64,000 bases of DNA from Mercenaria mercenaria. Lineage: Eukaryota; Mollusca; Bivalvia; Venerida; Veneridae. Shown in pieces: positions 21,884 through 34,726 of the stretch (position 1 is the stretch's first letter; each line of letters starts with the position of its first letter). The notes beneath the pieces are model-generated. The model did no database searches. It was not told the origin of the DNA and saw only the letters and a list, made by a program, of their open reading frames with translations. The position numbers were made by a program, and so were the translations under genes. Where the stretch lies: NCBI RefSeq assembly GCF_021730395.1, contig NC_069367.1:8616501-8680500 (forward strand), in the 5' to 3' direction.

Positions 21884-23807
21884 ACAAGAGTGCCAAGATG
21901 GCCCTAAGTCGCTCACCTGAGCAACACACCATAACAGTGAAAACATGTTTACCTAGTGATTTTATGGAGACAAATATTCTGACCAATTTTCATTACATTT
22001 GGACCAAACAATGTGGCCTATCGAGTGTGTTCAAGCATTTTCTTTGATTTGACTTAGTGACCTAGTTTTTTACTCTATATGACCCAGATTCAGAATTGTC
22101 CAAAATTTAATGAAAACAAACATTCTGACAAAGTTTCATGAAGACTGGAGCAAAAACGTGGCCTCTGGAGTGTATACAAGCTTTTCCTTTGATTTGACCT
22201 AGTGACCTAATTTTTGACCCCATGTGATCCAGATTTAAAATCATCCAAGATTTCATGATAACAAGTATTCTAACCAAGTTTTATGAAGACAGAATCAAAA
22301 ATGTGCCCCCCTAGGGTGTAAACAAGCTTATTCTTTGATTTGACCTGGTGACCTAGTTTTTGACCCCACATGATCCAGGTAAAAATTCATTCGATATTTC
22401 ATGCACAGAAATATTCTGACCAAGTTTCATGCACATCAAATGAACAAGATTGTTAACAAGCTTTTCCTTTGATTTGACCGGGTGACCTGGTTTCAGATCC
22501 CATATAACCCAGTTTCGGCTTGGCCTAGGAATCATCAAAATATACATTCTGACAAAGATGCATGAAGATAGGGTCATAAATGTGGCCTCAAGTGTTAGCA
22601 AGCTTTTCCTTTGATTTGAGCGGGTGACCTAGTTTTTTACCCCAAATGACCCATTTTTTATCATTGACTAGAAATTATCAAGATACACATTCTGACTAAG
22701 TTTCATGAAGATAGGGTCATAAATGTTCCCTCTAGGTTGTTAACAAGCTTTTCCTTTGATTTGACCTAATGACCTAGTTTTTCATCCGACATGACCCAGT
22801 TTCAATCCAGGACTAGAGATCATCAAGATAATCATTCTGTGTAAGTTTGCATTAAATCAAAGCATAAATGAAACCTCTATATGGCTGGAAGGGCCAAAAT
22901 AGAAAATTTTGCCCCCTTCAAGGGCAGTAGCTCTAGAACTGGTGATGGAATCTAGCCGGTTTTCAGAAGGAACCCAGATCTTTTTGTGACTTAAGTTGTG
23001 TGTAATTTTGGTTAAAATCAAATATAAAATGTCACTTCTATCATGTTCTCAAGGTAAAAATTAACAAGTTTTGGCTCTTTCAGGGGTCAGTCAGGGGCAG
23101 TAACTCCAGAACCTATGAATGAATCTGACAGACAGATTCATCATGGAATCCAAGAGTTATTGTTGGAATCCAAGAGTTATTGTTGTTAAAGACATTTTGC
23201 AAGTTTGTATCAAATCAAACCATAAATGAAGTCTCTATATGGCTGCAAAAGCCAAAATAGCAAATTTGGCCCTTTTAAGGGGCCATAACTCTAGAACCCA
23301 TGATGGGATCTGGCCGTTTTCGAAAGGAGCCAAGATATTACGCCAATACAAGTTGTATGCAAGTTTGATTAAAGCTGATTGCAAAATGTGGTCTCTATTG
23401 TGTTCACAAGCCAAAACAGCAAATTTTCACCCTTTAAGGGGCCATAACTCTGAAACCCATGATGGAATCTGGCCAGTTTTCGGAAGAAACTGAGATATTA
23501 TACCAATTGCTACAAGTTATGTGCAAGTTTGTTTAAAGTTGATTGCAAAATGTGGTCTCTATCATGTTCACAAGCCAAAAATAGCAAATTTTGGCCCTTT
23601 AAGGGGCCATAACTGTGGAACCCATGACAGGATATTGCCAGTTTTCAAAAGGAACAGAGATATTATGCCAATACAAGTTGTGTGCAAGTTTGATTAAAAT
23701 TGATTGCAAAATGTGGTCTCTATCATGTTCACAAGAAATTGTGAAGGGACGACGGACAAAATGCGATCACAAAAGCTCACCCTGTCAATATGTGACAGGT
23801 GAGCTAA
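21884..23807 (+). mobile_element. Array-bearing element with terminal hairpin and CTAA end (Helitron/HINE-like)
   Basis: Starts ACAAGAGTGCCAAGATGGCC then TCGCTCACCTGAG. It carries two unrelated arrays: a unit of about 130 bp (21960-22850; TTTCATGAAGA, CTTTGATTTGACCTGGTGAC) and a unit of about 165 bp (22880-23750; GGGCCATAACTCTAGAACCC). It ends with a hairpin, GCTCACCCTGTCA paired with TGACAGGTGAGC (one bulged C), then CTAA at 23804-23807 and AAA. GCTCACCTG near the 5' end also pairs with CAGGTGAGC at the 3' end. No protein frame. From 23812 to 24187 nothing is recognised. Confidence 0.7.
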
Positions 23808-24187
23808 AAATCAGACAAGCTTAAAACTGGTAACACACCTGTTTAACAGCAAGCAAAAAGAAGATTGATGAATGTTAGCCCAAAAACATTACTGTAACTT
23901 TTGTGACAAAATCACAAACCCCTGTGGATTGTCTACTATATTTAGTCACAATTATCTAGCTATGTGCACCAATTAACAAGACGATAAAAAATTCACACAA
24001 AAAAATCGTAAGACGTGTAACAAAATCACAGAAATGAACGATACAACAATTGAACAAAATATAATAATCCCTGATTAATATTTGCTGCTTGTACTATTCT
24101 GAAAAAAACCTGCTTAAAACACCAAAACTCTAATTGCATAAAACTATCTTCTGTAAGTCTAGCATCAAAGTCTACAAGATCTCTAGC

Positions 24188-25029
24188 AACAAGAGCTTGT
24201 AGAACATGAAATGACCCCCTTGATATATTCAGTAATTGCACAAGCACCAGAAATTATTTGGTCACTGTGCACAAAAGTTCTACTGTTCTTGGTCAAAATG
24301 ACCTTGACCTTTGACCTATTGACCTCAAAATCAATAGGGGTTTTCTGCTGATCATGTAATCCTCCCTATTAAATTTCTAACATCCAGACACATTTTAACT
24401 GTTCCAGGTCACTGTGACCTTGACCTCTAACCTACTAACCTCAAAATCAACTGGGGTCATCTGCTGGTCATGATTAACCTCCCTATTAAGTTTTGTAATC
24501 CTAGACCCAAGCTTTCTCAAGTTATCATCAGGAAATGGTTTTACTGTTCCAGATCACTGTGTCTTTGACCTTTAACCTACTGGCCTAAAAATTAATCTGG
24601 GTAATCTGCTGGTCATGATCAACCTACCTATAAACTTTCATGGTCCAAAGCCTTCTTGAGTTATCATCCAGAAACCGTTAAAACTGTTCCTAGTCTTTTT
24701 GACCTTGACCTACTAACCTCAAAATCAATAGGGGTCATCTGCTTATCATGACCAACCCCCTATCAACTTTCATGATCCTAGGCCCAAGCATTCTTGATTT
24801 ATTATCGGGAAACCATTTAACTTTTCCGGGTCACTGTGACCTTGACCCCTGACCTTCTGATCTCAAAATTTATAGAGGTCATCTGCTGGTTATGACCAAC
24901 CATTCTGTCAACTTTCCTGATCCTAGGCCAAAGCATTCTTAAGTTATCATCTAGAAACGGATTGGTCTACATCCAGACCGACACCTGCAAAATAATCCAC
25001 CCCACCTTCTTTGAAGGGGGGCATAAAAA
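24188..25029 (+). repeat. Array-bearing element (ERE-array family)
   Basis: Starts AACAAGAGCTTGTAGAACAT and holds about five 145-bp units, including exact GGTCACTGTGACC at 24407-24419 and 24829-24841 and TGACCTTGACCTTTGACCT at 24299-24317. It ends CCCACCTTCTTTGAAGGGGG then ATAAAAAA. From 25030 to 25770 the sequence is AT-rich with nothing recognised. Confidence 0.75.
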
Positions 25030-25770
25030 AGATCTTATTCTACATATCAAAATAATTATATTTATCATAACTTCTATGAACTCTGCCCTTAAGGTTGCGC
25101 ACCCAAAATAATAGTCCGCAATTTCCGTGCGAAAACCTATTCTCGAGCATGAAATTGGCACACTTCAACTGTTAATGTAATACATACATGTGCACGCTTA
25201 TTGCAGTTTTCTGTACTTGCTAGGAAATGCTGAAATCTCAAATAGAATGAAAAATTGAATGAAAATGGCTCATTACTGTTACAAGTCCCTTAATATAATA
25301 GTAATATTATGCAAAAGGTATTAAAGTGATTATATGTCGAGATTCTATCTACTGGTTTATATACACCCACACAAGTTTAATTAACTTCCCTTGGGGCCAT
25401 TGACCATTTCTAACAATTTAACACACAGTTTTTTTTACTCTCTTTTATAATAAATTAGATTATGACAAACTAATACATTGTAACTTTTCGACAGGACAAA
25501 CTGCTGACGAGACATTTTTTTTCAAAACACTGGAAGAAACTGGATTTAAAATTTTCCCTGACAAAAAAAATCATCACAAAAATGCTTCAAATCAAATCAA
25601 ATACCGCAAGTCAAACTCTACTTCAAACACAGCCAAGCGACGAATATTTAAATAAGCACAATGCTCTTTCAAACAGGAACTAAACAGCAAAAATTGTAAA
25701 ACTTATTATAAAACAAGCAATTTTCATATGGCATTGATTTTTGCTATAGATTATTTCCTTACAGTACATT

Positions 25771-26007
25771 TATAGTCCGTTTTGTTCGACCTGGCAGGGC
25801 GGAGTTAATCTCCGACTTCTGCAAATAATGGTAGTCTCAAAAAACGAGCAAAATAGGTTGGGCAATGTAACTGTTTAATCTGTAATCTTCGGTAACCAAG
25901 GACTAAATTTCACCGCTTGATTGGTTACATGTATTACATACCCTGCACAATAATGTAGTGGACCGTGGCGAAACCATGCCCCGCCAGGTCAAATAAAATG
26001 CACTATA
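25771..26007. mobile_element. Short MITE with 30-base inverted ends
   Basis: The left end TATAGTCCGTTTTGTTCGAC.. and the reverse complement of the right end TATAGTGCATTTTATTTGAC.. agree at 25 of 30 bases and continue CTGGCRGGGC. TA at each end suggests a mariner-type target. It lies downstream of CEP19 and could be in its 3' UTR. From 26008 to 26843 I see AT-rich, probably 3'-UTR sequence, with a TTAAGGCAGCTCTGCA MITE end at 26428. Confidence 0.7.
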
Positions 26008-26843
26008 GCTTATATTTTGGCCATTAAAAATGGTGACTATTTTACCTTTCAAACCAATTCCAATTATAAAGCATTTAAAAAAAGCTTTTCGTGTAAGTAA
26101 ACAGGTTTACGACATCTGCATTAGAATATCTTAAAATAGTGCTGCTTCCATGATAGCATATATTATAAATCTGAAATCTTTATAACATATAGTCCCTAAT
26201 ATAATAACTGAACCATTTAAGAGTATATAACGAGTAGTTTGTATTTTCTGTTCAATCCATTAATTCAACCTCTACCTCACTTTATTAAAGGGTGTCTAAA
26301 TTCGTACATGTGTTAAGCAGATAATTTCTATCCATATTTTTTTACAATGAAATTACATTCTCTGCCCTATATATTTTTTATATGGCTTTTATCCTAAATA
26401 ATTCTTTGGAAAAAGACACAACAATTATAATTTAAGGCAGCTCTGCACCATTAAAATGATAATACACCAAGACTTCCAGTCTAACAAACAAGAAGAACTA
26501 CCGTAAAAGGAAAAAAATATTTAAGCGTGTATCTACTTCAAAATTTCGTTTCTTAATCATGCTATTTTAGAAAATCTGTACCTCTCTGGAATATACAAAG
26601 GTAGCATTACTATCAGTATTAAGGTTATGCCAAGCAAAGCTGGACAAAAAGTACGAGAGAGATAAAAATTGAGAAAAAGAGATTTCCATTTCCTTTTCTG
26701 CTCCTGTTATCAGTTTCTGATTAAAACTCTGGTTACAGTACTAAATTCTACAGGCACTAGGGCAGCTACATCCTTGTTCTCCATTAGGAATGTATTACAA
26801 ATTCAGATCAACGTAATGACATTTCAAACAAATCAAACTTAAG

Positions 26844-27350
26844 TTAAAATTCTAAATCGGATCCATCATCTCCCGAGTCCCAGCCTGATTCTATCACATC
26901 TTGCTCATCAAACTCTTTTTCGATATCGTATTTGAAATCTGGATCATCAGGTTTGAGCTGATGCTTCTCAAAAGTTCGATCCATAACTGCCTTTTTACGT
27001 TTCAAAGTCTCTTCATCCACAGTGTTTAAGTTTTCTTCCGGGTCTATTTTATCCATGGCATCGTTTCTTGCTAAGCTTGCCTCTAAGGACATACCATTCA
27101 GTTTATCTCTGATAATTGTCACAAGTCTGACTAATTGAGCTTTTGGAATTTGAGAAACGTATTTCCCGTGACGAGGATTTGCAAGTAATTCTTCAGCTGC
27201 TTTTTCTATGTTTGTATTTTTAGTGAAATCCCGTAGTGGCATGGTCCTCTGTCTGTGCTTCTGGGATCCCTTGTCATTATAGACAATCATAATTGCTGGC
27301 GGGTCAAATTTCACCCCGCATTTCTGTACCTCTATCTCCATGATGACCAT
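26844..27350 (-). CDS. CEP19: Centrosomal protein 19
   Basis: A 168-residue protein matching the CEP19 family over its whole length (vertebrate members are about 160-170 residues). Recognisable blocks are KCGVKFDPPAIMIVY (11-25), RQRTMPLRDFTK, the ANPRHGKYVSQ segment, KIDPEENLNTVDEETLKRKK with ID-P-E-N-L typical of the family, and the acidic tail DDPDFKYDIEKEFDEQDV..SGWDS. In vertebrates CEP19 sits at the mother centriole and basal body, is recruited by CEP350 and FOP, and binds the small GTPase RABL2 to admit intraflagellar transport trains into cilia. Two in-frame starts, M1 and M4, are possible; M4 fits the family's N terminus about as well. The coding sequence is one exon, directly behind a splice acceptor. 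Confidence 0.95.
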   Translation of the reverse strand: MVIMEIEVQKCGVKFDPPAIMIVYNDKGSQKHRQRTMPLRDFTKNTNIEKAAEELLANPRHGKYVSQIPKAQLVRLVTIIRDKLNGMSLEASLARNDAMDKIDPEENLNTVDEETLKRKKAVMDRTFEKHQLKPDDPDFKYDIEKEFDEQDVIESGWDSGDDGSDLEF

Positions 27351-27366
27351 CCTGAGAAATAGAAGG
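27351..27366 (-). other. Splice acceptor upstream of CEP19 ATG
   Basis: On the minus strand CTTCTATTTCTCAG is followed by GATG, so the first coding exon probably follows a 5' UTR exon. A possible promoter is noted at 29060-29160. Confidence 0.65.
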
Positions 27367-27469
27367 AAAATATATATAAGGTAAAGGTCTTGTTTATTAA
27401 AGTGTCACCCCTATTGATACTGACTATAATCTATTATTAATATTATTGAAAGGACCAGCCAATTTGGCT

Positions 27470-27715
27470 TATGAGACACCTTCACAGTGTGTACCAATTA
27501 CCTCCCAACTCCTACCACTATGCCAGGCGTATAGAACTTGGTAACCATTCATTCAACTAGCTTGTGACTCATGTACCAGCCATTTCGGAAAGAGCCCAAT
27601 GACAAACATTCCCAGAACAAAAGATTCCCATGGGGCTCGAACCTTCGACCTTCAGATCCTGTGGCAGACGCCTTGACACACGACGCACATTGAGCTGTCA
27701 CAAAAGGCTCACCAT
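27470..27715 (-). repeat. tRNA-derived SINE-like repeat
   Basis: The minus strand gives TGACAGCTCAATGTGCG as a worn A-box region and GGTTCGAGCCCC as a good B box, followed by a tRNA-unrelated body. It lies in the presumed 5' intron of CEP19. From 27740 to 29050 I see no other feature beyond short AT-rich repeats and a small palindrome around 28570-28625 (CCATACCTCTAG..ATAGGTATGG). Confidence 0.5.
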
Positions 27716-29059
27716 TCAGGAGCTAAAAAAATGCTGATATTGTGAAAACATTCTCTGTGCTCAGTTTCTTTTGTTATAATTATTTGTCAGTTTTTACATA
27801 AATCAATGGGGAATTGAATCCACTTTTGATACATACATCAGTTTTATTTGAATTTATCTCATATTTGCAACAAAATCAGCATTAAATTTTAAACCCGTAT
27901 TGGTAGTGATGACATTTGTATTGGAAATTTTTTCCATAACTCAATATTTCCTAGGATAGCGTCAATTAAGTTGGACTTGGGTGAGGCTAAGCAGGATGGT
28001 GACTGTAAAATATCAGATCGTGAATTAAGCCATGCACGTAAGCCAAACCAGTAAGGATAGCATGTGTACCAATTAAATTATGTGAACTTAAACCTTCCAA
28101 GGTATGCATTTCATGAATTTTGTTGATAATGACTATATTTATAAACCAATTAAACTTATAAATATTCAAAATTTTTATCCTGATGTGCTCTGATCCTTGC
28201 ATGACGCCTTTAGTTTCTCACGAGGGGCTGTGCAAGTAGTCCAAATCATTGTACTCAAGAACTGAACATCGTTCAGGGATCCAGGTAATTTTTTGGACTT
28301 ATAAGTATTTACTTATTATAATTCTTGTGTTGTGAATACGTAAAATGGTAAAAAAAAATTAGTAGAAGTAACTATACTCCTGAAAATTTGTAAAAGAGAA
28401 AAAAACTGTTTAAACAGAAATCAGTTTTACAACATACTGAACACCATGAATCTGAATCGGGTAAACCATTTTGATCCAAGTTTTAAGTGAACATTTGTAA
28501 GTATTATTCGTTATGTCATTTTCAGCATGATTTAAACTATATAACTAACCTTAAAATTTTAGAAAAGGTGGTCCATACCTCTAGTCTAGAAAACCACTTA
28601 CAGACATGTCTATAGGTATGGATCCATACCTCTAGAATCAGATTCTACAGGTATTTAATCAAATAATCTTCATTATTATGAGGGAGTGTAGTATTTAGAA
28701 GACGAAGGTACAGATGCAACCGCTTCACACTTCCAATCTGGATACCCCAATGTCTCTTTCATTAGACTAGGTGTGGGAGATGATGCGGACAGTTAACCAA
28801 ATTGGGTTATGCCATAACTTAATGGACATGAACATCAGAAAATGAAAACAGCATCAATTATGGAATATGGTAGCCAGAACTGGGACCTGTGGATACAGTA
28901 AATTTTACTCCAATGCGAATGGCTTGGCAGAATTGCCATTATCAGTAGCTTTGTGAAAATATATGTGGAACAGAATGAACTCACACGCAAGTCACATCTG
29001 CACTTCAACTTTCATCCCCTTTAGACACTTTGACACATTTTAAAAACGAAGATTTGTGT

Positions 29060-29160
29060 CAACTTGTCAACCATCTTAGACGGTGCACTTCCGTTTTCGT
29101 TGTGGGATAAAATCTAATGTCGTGCCGTGATGTTTCCGGGTCATTGCACTATAATGGCGA
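29060..29160 (-). promoter_or_regulatory. Candidate TATA-less promoter, possibly of CEP19
   Basis: The minus strand has ACGGAAGTG (ETS-type site) and, 13 bases on, AAGATGG (core of a YY1 site), with CCATTATAGTGC and CCCGGAAAC nearby, and is less AT-rich than its surroundings. ETS plus YY1 without TATA is common in housekeeping promoters. Linking it to CEP19, 1.7 kb away, is inference from orientation only. Confidence 0.3.
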
Positions 29161-29303
29161 ATTTCGTTAAACAGGTGTAGTACGTGAGACTCCGTCGCTT
29201 TGTGAAAACAAAGAACATAAGCTCTTTTGAGCGACCCTATTAAAAAAAATTTCAAACCAATTATACCTTACTCCAAGAAATTTGCTGGTACCCATTGGAT
29301 GCG

Positions 29304-29456
29304 ACTAGCGTCTGTAAGGGCCCTCGATAATGTTGTCATAACTTTTGGCCCAACCCATTTGTATATATGACATATTTGATGTATGTGATTGTTGTTTGTG
29401 TTTCTGTATATATGTACAATAAAATATGATTAAACTAAACTAAACTAGCGTCTGTA
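29304..29456 (+). mobile_element. Tiny 5'-truncated LINE end with 13-bp target duplication
   Basis: ACTAGCGTCTGTA occurs at 29304-29316 and 29444-29456. Between them lie 127 bases ending in CAATAAAATATGATTAAACT and a TAAAC repeat tail. This is the layout of target-primed reverse transcription by a LINE, with only the 3' tail copied. Confidence 0.85.
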
Positions 29457-29499
29457 TTATTTACATACTCCGTTAAATACTCGAGTCTCCCCTTACAGT

Positions 29500-31960
29500 C
29501 AATAAGGGCTGTTATATTTCGAACTTCTCAGATCTTTCACTACGGTTTAATGTCGTGTTATTGATACTGTTTATAGTTTCTCAGCTTGAACATTTCGACT
29601 TTGGTGATTCAAATAATCCCGTTTTCATAGCTGAATCTGATATGAAGGCTTTTGGTGCTAGCTTTCTCGCCGAAAACCATTCAGACCCTGAAGTAACGTC
29701 GAATTCATTCAAGGACTGCCTTAATGAATCCCAGACTAAACACATTCCACCAAAAATGTCAAAACCCCGTGCCGACTTGCCGTGGTTAACCCCTGGAATT
29801 ATCAGGCTTATACACAAGCGCGATAAACTATACTAGAATCTGCACAAATCTCCCTCCCCGTCCCGCTGACACAGATTCAATTCCCTTCTATCCAGAAGCA
29901 AATTACAGCCCAATACTGGTCATACATGGAAATCATCATATTTGACCACAATTCACAACCCGGTAAAAACAAAAAGTTTTACAGCTTCATCAGGCACAAC
30001 AAAAAAGAAAATGTTGGCATTGTCACCCCCCCCCCCCCCCCCCCCCCCACCCCACTCCCCTGTCTAAAATCAGATGGTCTTACCCACACAGACCCCGTCC
30101 AAAAGGTTAATATCTTAAATAAACAATTTGAATCTGTCTTTTCCCCACCTCAGCCCCTTAGTCTGAAGCATATATGTTCCAATGTCTTCTCATCCCCAGT
30201 CTCCAAGATGAGTAAGATACAGGTCACCACTGAAGGTGTGATAAAACTGCTGGACCTGGCCTATCCCCACACGAAGCCTCAGGACCTGATGAACGATCCC
30301 CACGCAACCTAAAATAACTCCACCATGAAATTGCTCCTGTACTAGCCCATACAGGTTATCTCTTGAATCTGGCTTAGTACCCAGTGACTGGAAAAAAGCC
30401 ACCGTAGCCCTTGTATTTTAAAAAAGTCTCAAGTCTAAACCTAGTAACTATTGTCCAATTTCCTTAACTTACATTGCTTCCAAACTCCTTGAACACATTG
30501 TTGTTTCCAATCTTATGACCTATTTTGACAAGCTTAATCTACTTAGCCAGTTCCAGCACGGCTTTAGGTCAGGTCACAGTTGTGAGACTCAGCTCATTAT
30601 TTTCACTCAGGAACTTTACAACAACACTGAACAGGGTCAACAAACAAATGTTATTGTCATGGACTTTTCCAAGGCGTTTGACAAGGTAGATTGCATTAGG
30701 TTAATTTATAAGCTACAATGCCTTGGTGTCAACCCACAAATTACCAAATGGGTCAAATCCTTCCTGTCAAACCGATCTCGGAAAGCCGCTGTTGATGGTC
30801 ATTCTTCTAGTGAACTTCCTGTTCTACCTGGAGTTTCCCAGGGATCTGTTCTTGGACCTTGTCTCTTCCTGGTATATATAAATGACTTACCAGACTCAGT
30901 CAAATGTAATGCAAGAATGATTGCAGATGATACCATAATATATCTTACCATCAACTCCATTTCAGATAGTATATCTCTGCAACAAGACCTCATTAGCTTA
31001 GAAACCTGGGAGAAGACATGGTCCATGGAGTTCAACCCGGAAATATGTGAAATCCTTAGAATCTTTAAAAAGAAAAATTCAGTGGTCTATCCCTACAAAA
31101 GATAAGAGGTAAGGGTAGATTTCTCGGAAGCACAGAGTACCAAAAACAGCCACAGAGCCACGCATTTGCATAGTAGGCCCACAACAAAAAGAAGCCAACA
31201 TAGAGTTAAAAACTTGTGAGGTAGCTAAATACCTGGGCATAACCATGTCCAAAGATTTAAACTGGTCAAAACACATTGATAATATTACTTCCAAGGCATC
31301 TTCCACTCTTCGCTTCATACAACGAAATGTCAAAACTGACAATGAAAAGGTCAAATTTGCTTCCTACAACACTTATGTCGGCCCACAACTGGAGGACTGT
31401 TCAAGCGTCTGGCATCCATGGCAAAAAAACCTTACTAGCAAAGTCGGAAATATTCAAAGGTCAGCTGCTAGGTACGTCATGTACGACTACAGTTACACCA
31501 GTAGTGTTACACAAATATTGAAAACATTAGAATGAAATACACTCCAACACGGAAGGTTATACAACTCATTAGTAATCTTTTATAAAATAAGAACCAGACA
31601 GTTTCAGTCGACCAATCTCATCTTATTCCAACTAGAAACCTAAATTACTTAATTCCCATGTCTCACACTCAGTGCTTCTCTAACTCCTACTTCCTTAGGA
31701 CCATCCGACTCTGGAAATCCTTACCAACTTATGTCAAATCGAGCCCCAGTCTCAGTATCTTTAAAAAGAAGCTGGCGGTGGTCAATATGTAACTGCATTG
31801 CTTCTGTCCTATTTTAAGTGTGGCATACTGTCTTTTTTATCTTTTATTCTTTACCATTTGTAATTTATCATTTCTTTAACAACTGTTTCTCTGACAGCGC
31901 CGCCACTTGATAGTCGGAAATCGACAGTTGGGTGATAGATGTAGATGTAGCTTTAGGTAT
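29500..31960 (+). mobile_element. Degraded non-LTR retrotransposon (CR1/L2 group LINE)
   Basis: Pieces of a LINE open frame lie in order. The linker before the reverse transcriptase is at 29555-29836 and 29926-30312 (with a proline run coded by poly-C). The polymerase core at 30515-31105 has QHGFRSGHSCETQL, the catalytic VMDFSKAFD, PGVSQGSVLGPCLF and the second catalytic pair in MIADDT (normally F/YADD). Then come KYLGITMSKDLNWSKHI and the thumb (31203-31535) and the C-terminal tail with WKSLPTY (31536-31790). The 3' end carries a short GATGTA repeat near 31935. The endonuclease is missing and the frame is broken by at least four stops or shifts, so the copy is dead. From 31960 to 33885 no gene is seen; a 70-bp block (TTTGTGAAA..ATAAGCTCT..GGCCCTATTAAA) at 33350 also occurs at 29195. 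Confidence 0.9.
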
Positions 31961-33884
31961 TGTATAATCACCCCTTGGATATCAATACCTGCTTTAAAAT
32001 TTTGTCTTTTTGGCATTTCCTGTGATATGCAGGCTCCATAACCCCAGATCCCCTTTCTTAATTCCAGTTTATTTATATCTGTCCACTGTTTTCTTGGTTA
32101 GGGCAAAACCATTATTTTCAACTGGGGACCATACGCCGCTTTTCGTGGAATTACAAGCTAGTGTACCATAAAAGGTTCCATGTGTACTTATAGCATGGGT
32201 AAATGTTTAGTTCTGCTCAACCCGGGGCTAGAGAACGTGGACTTTAGCATGCATTTCTACTACCATCCGTGAACAGGTCCAATCAAACCGAATCTGTAAA
32301 ATGTTCGTTTTTGTCGTGTTGAGTGACCTGTGGAGTTTCCACATTTTCTATCTTAGGTTAACATTATCTATTCTTGCTGTAGCGGCGGCAATCTTATGAG
32401 AAAGCTGTCAACTTGGTATAATGTTTACGCCAGCAGAGGTATCTACACAGACTACGCTTTTGAAACTGAAGGTGAACAATACTACCAGTTGACTGCTCTT
32501 TGCTATTAAAATGCATAGTAAAATCAGCAAATATTTGCTATAAGTCATGGTTATTAACCTGTTTTTCGCCTTTAATAAAATCTGAAAAGTAGATCCCTCG
32601 GAAGCACCGAAAACAAGGCAAACAGTGAAAATTGCAGACTCGGTTTGATTGAGTCTGTTGATGAGCAGTAATGGAAAATGCAACACTGCCCACGCCCCCT
32701 AGCACCGGCTTAAGCAGTATTCAATCTTCAAATCTAAATGAGTTGAAATCAATGATCCCGAAGGACCAGGAAATATAACAACACTGAGATGAAGTCGGGG
32801 CGACTTTTTACGGCCGCCACACAGCACCTAACACCCGCTGTTGTGAAGCCATACATAAACAAAACTATAGAAAATCATTTAGCGTTCTAATTCTCATACT
32901 ACAAAGTAAGTGCAACAGGTTATACTTTTCCAACATTGTGTCGATAATTTAACAAGCATACATACACATATAAGTACAAATATTTATTTATAGGTACTTT
33001 CAGCTTTATGTGATGTTTCAAGTTACTTAATAAATCTCGGCAACCATTAGTTCATTTCAAAATCTTAAAGAAATGTTAAATGAATCTATATTAACCCTGT
33101 ACAAACGTACAGTACAGCTGATAAATGTTTACCCTCATTTTGCTTCTTCGTTAGAAGCATACGTATATCATTGGTCCTATTGCTTTTTGGGAAAAAAAAT
33201 ACAAATCGTAAAGATGATATTGTATCAAATACTCATGCTCAAACTATGTAAAATATATGCAGGACTGCAACAAACAGTAGTGTGTATGGGGTTGGGGTCA
33301 CCATGAATGGGCGAAAAGTAAAGGTGAAATTAAATTTTATTTACTGTGTCTTTGTGAAACAATAAACATAAGCTCTGCAGAACTTTTGAGTGGCCCTATT
33401 AAACAAATTATACCTTAATTACCATCAGCAACTTGTTTGTACACATTTACAGCTGCGTCGACTGAGGCAATCGTGAAAAAGTGCTTTCTCCAAGGACACA
33501 CCGCAATGGGAGAAGCCAGGAATCGGTCGCATGGCCTTCACCTCCTTAGGAAAGCGTTTTAGCCCTCTCGGCCAATGCGTACACATCAGGGCAGACTGGA
33601 GAAAGGCCAAACCTTCTTACCATTGACTTATACTACTATTTTATCTATCTATGTAAACTGTCACGCCCTTTATTCGAGTATTACGTGCAGGTGCGTGTCT
33701 GTGCGAGAAATGTAAAAGAAGAAATGTACAGGAGTTTGAAAGTAATACTAATGTATTCATGAAGTACTGGAAATCAAAGATGATACTTGAAGTGTTTTTG
33801 AAAAGAAGAGTTTACAATTAAAAGAGATTAAAACAGCATTTTTCACACCAGATTGCACATTTGGTCACACCCTGTCTGAATTGT

Positions 33885-34235
33885 TCCAAGTCAAGTCTAG
33901 TCAAGTCAACATTCATTTATTGTCGGTAGATAAAATAACATTATAAACATAAGCTATGTATAGCTTTTGATAGCTATTCCAGGGTAGGGACCTGTACAGC
34001 CTCGGTTGGAAGAGAATTCCATAGAACTATAGTAGCTGGGAAGAAAGAGAACTTATAATAGTTACAGGGTGTAAGAATCTGCTTGCAAGACAAAGGATGC
34101 ATGTGTCTAGTGAAGCAAGCAGGGGATATGACGTAAGAGAGCATTGGCACTACAACCAGACCATTTACAAATTTGTGAAACATGATCAGTAGCCTGGCAC
34201 CAGATATTCTGTCTTCAAGCAAACGCCACCCTGTT
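33885..34235 (-). mobile_element. 3' fragment of a CR1/L2-type LINE
   Basis: The minus-strand frame includes LLEDRISGARLLIMFHK and SFFPATIVLWNSLPTEAV, the usual C-terminal end of this LINE group. Beyond the stop lies a TTGAC-type short repeat tail (about 33888-33910). Only the last hundred codons remain. From 34240 to 34726 nothing is recognised. Confidence 0.8.
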
Positions 34236-34726
34236 TTATTTACCTTTTGGGAGACACTGCTGTATGTGGAGAAATCATTGGAAACTCATCGCGCAGCCCT
34301 TTCAATATACTTTATAAAGCATATTTTTACCAGTACTTCTAGATAAATGATGTTCAACGTTTATTTCTTTATTCTTTGTGTGTAAGTGTGTGTGGAAATA
34401 TATGTTTTGGGATCAAAATGCGGAAGCATTTGCTGCCAACCCATGCGTCTACGCCTAAACAACACATCATACCTGATAACGAAATTTGCATATAGACATC
34501 TATATGCTTAACCATTGGAAGTTAGGTCACGTTATTGTGTACTTAACGGGGTAATACAGGTTTTAACCTGGCAAGCGGTGTCCAGGTAAAAATATCCGTA
34601 TCTCGATAATTGTCAGGTTTTTAACTTTTATAACGTAGATATTGCATTGCTGGCTTTAAATGACCATATAATATCGTATAAATGTATGTTTGACATGTTT
34701 TTTTCAAGCAAGCATGCTTGACATAT

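Noticed and set aside
29555-29836. Small host gene of 93 codons
   Set aside because: It is the linker part of the adjoining LINE frame, in line with the reverse-transcriptase pieces that follow.
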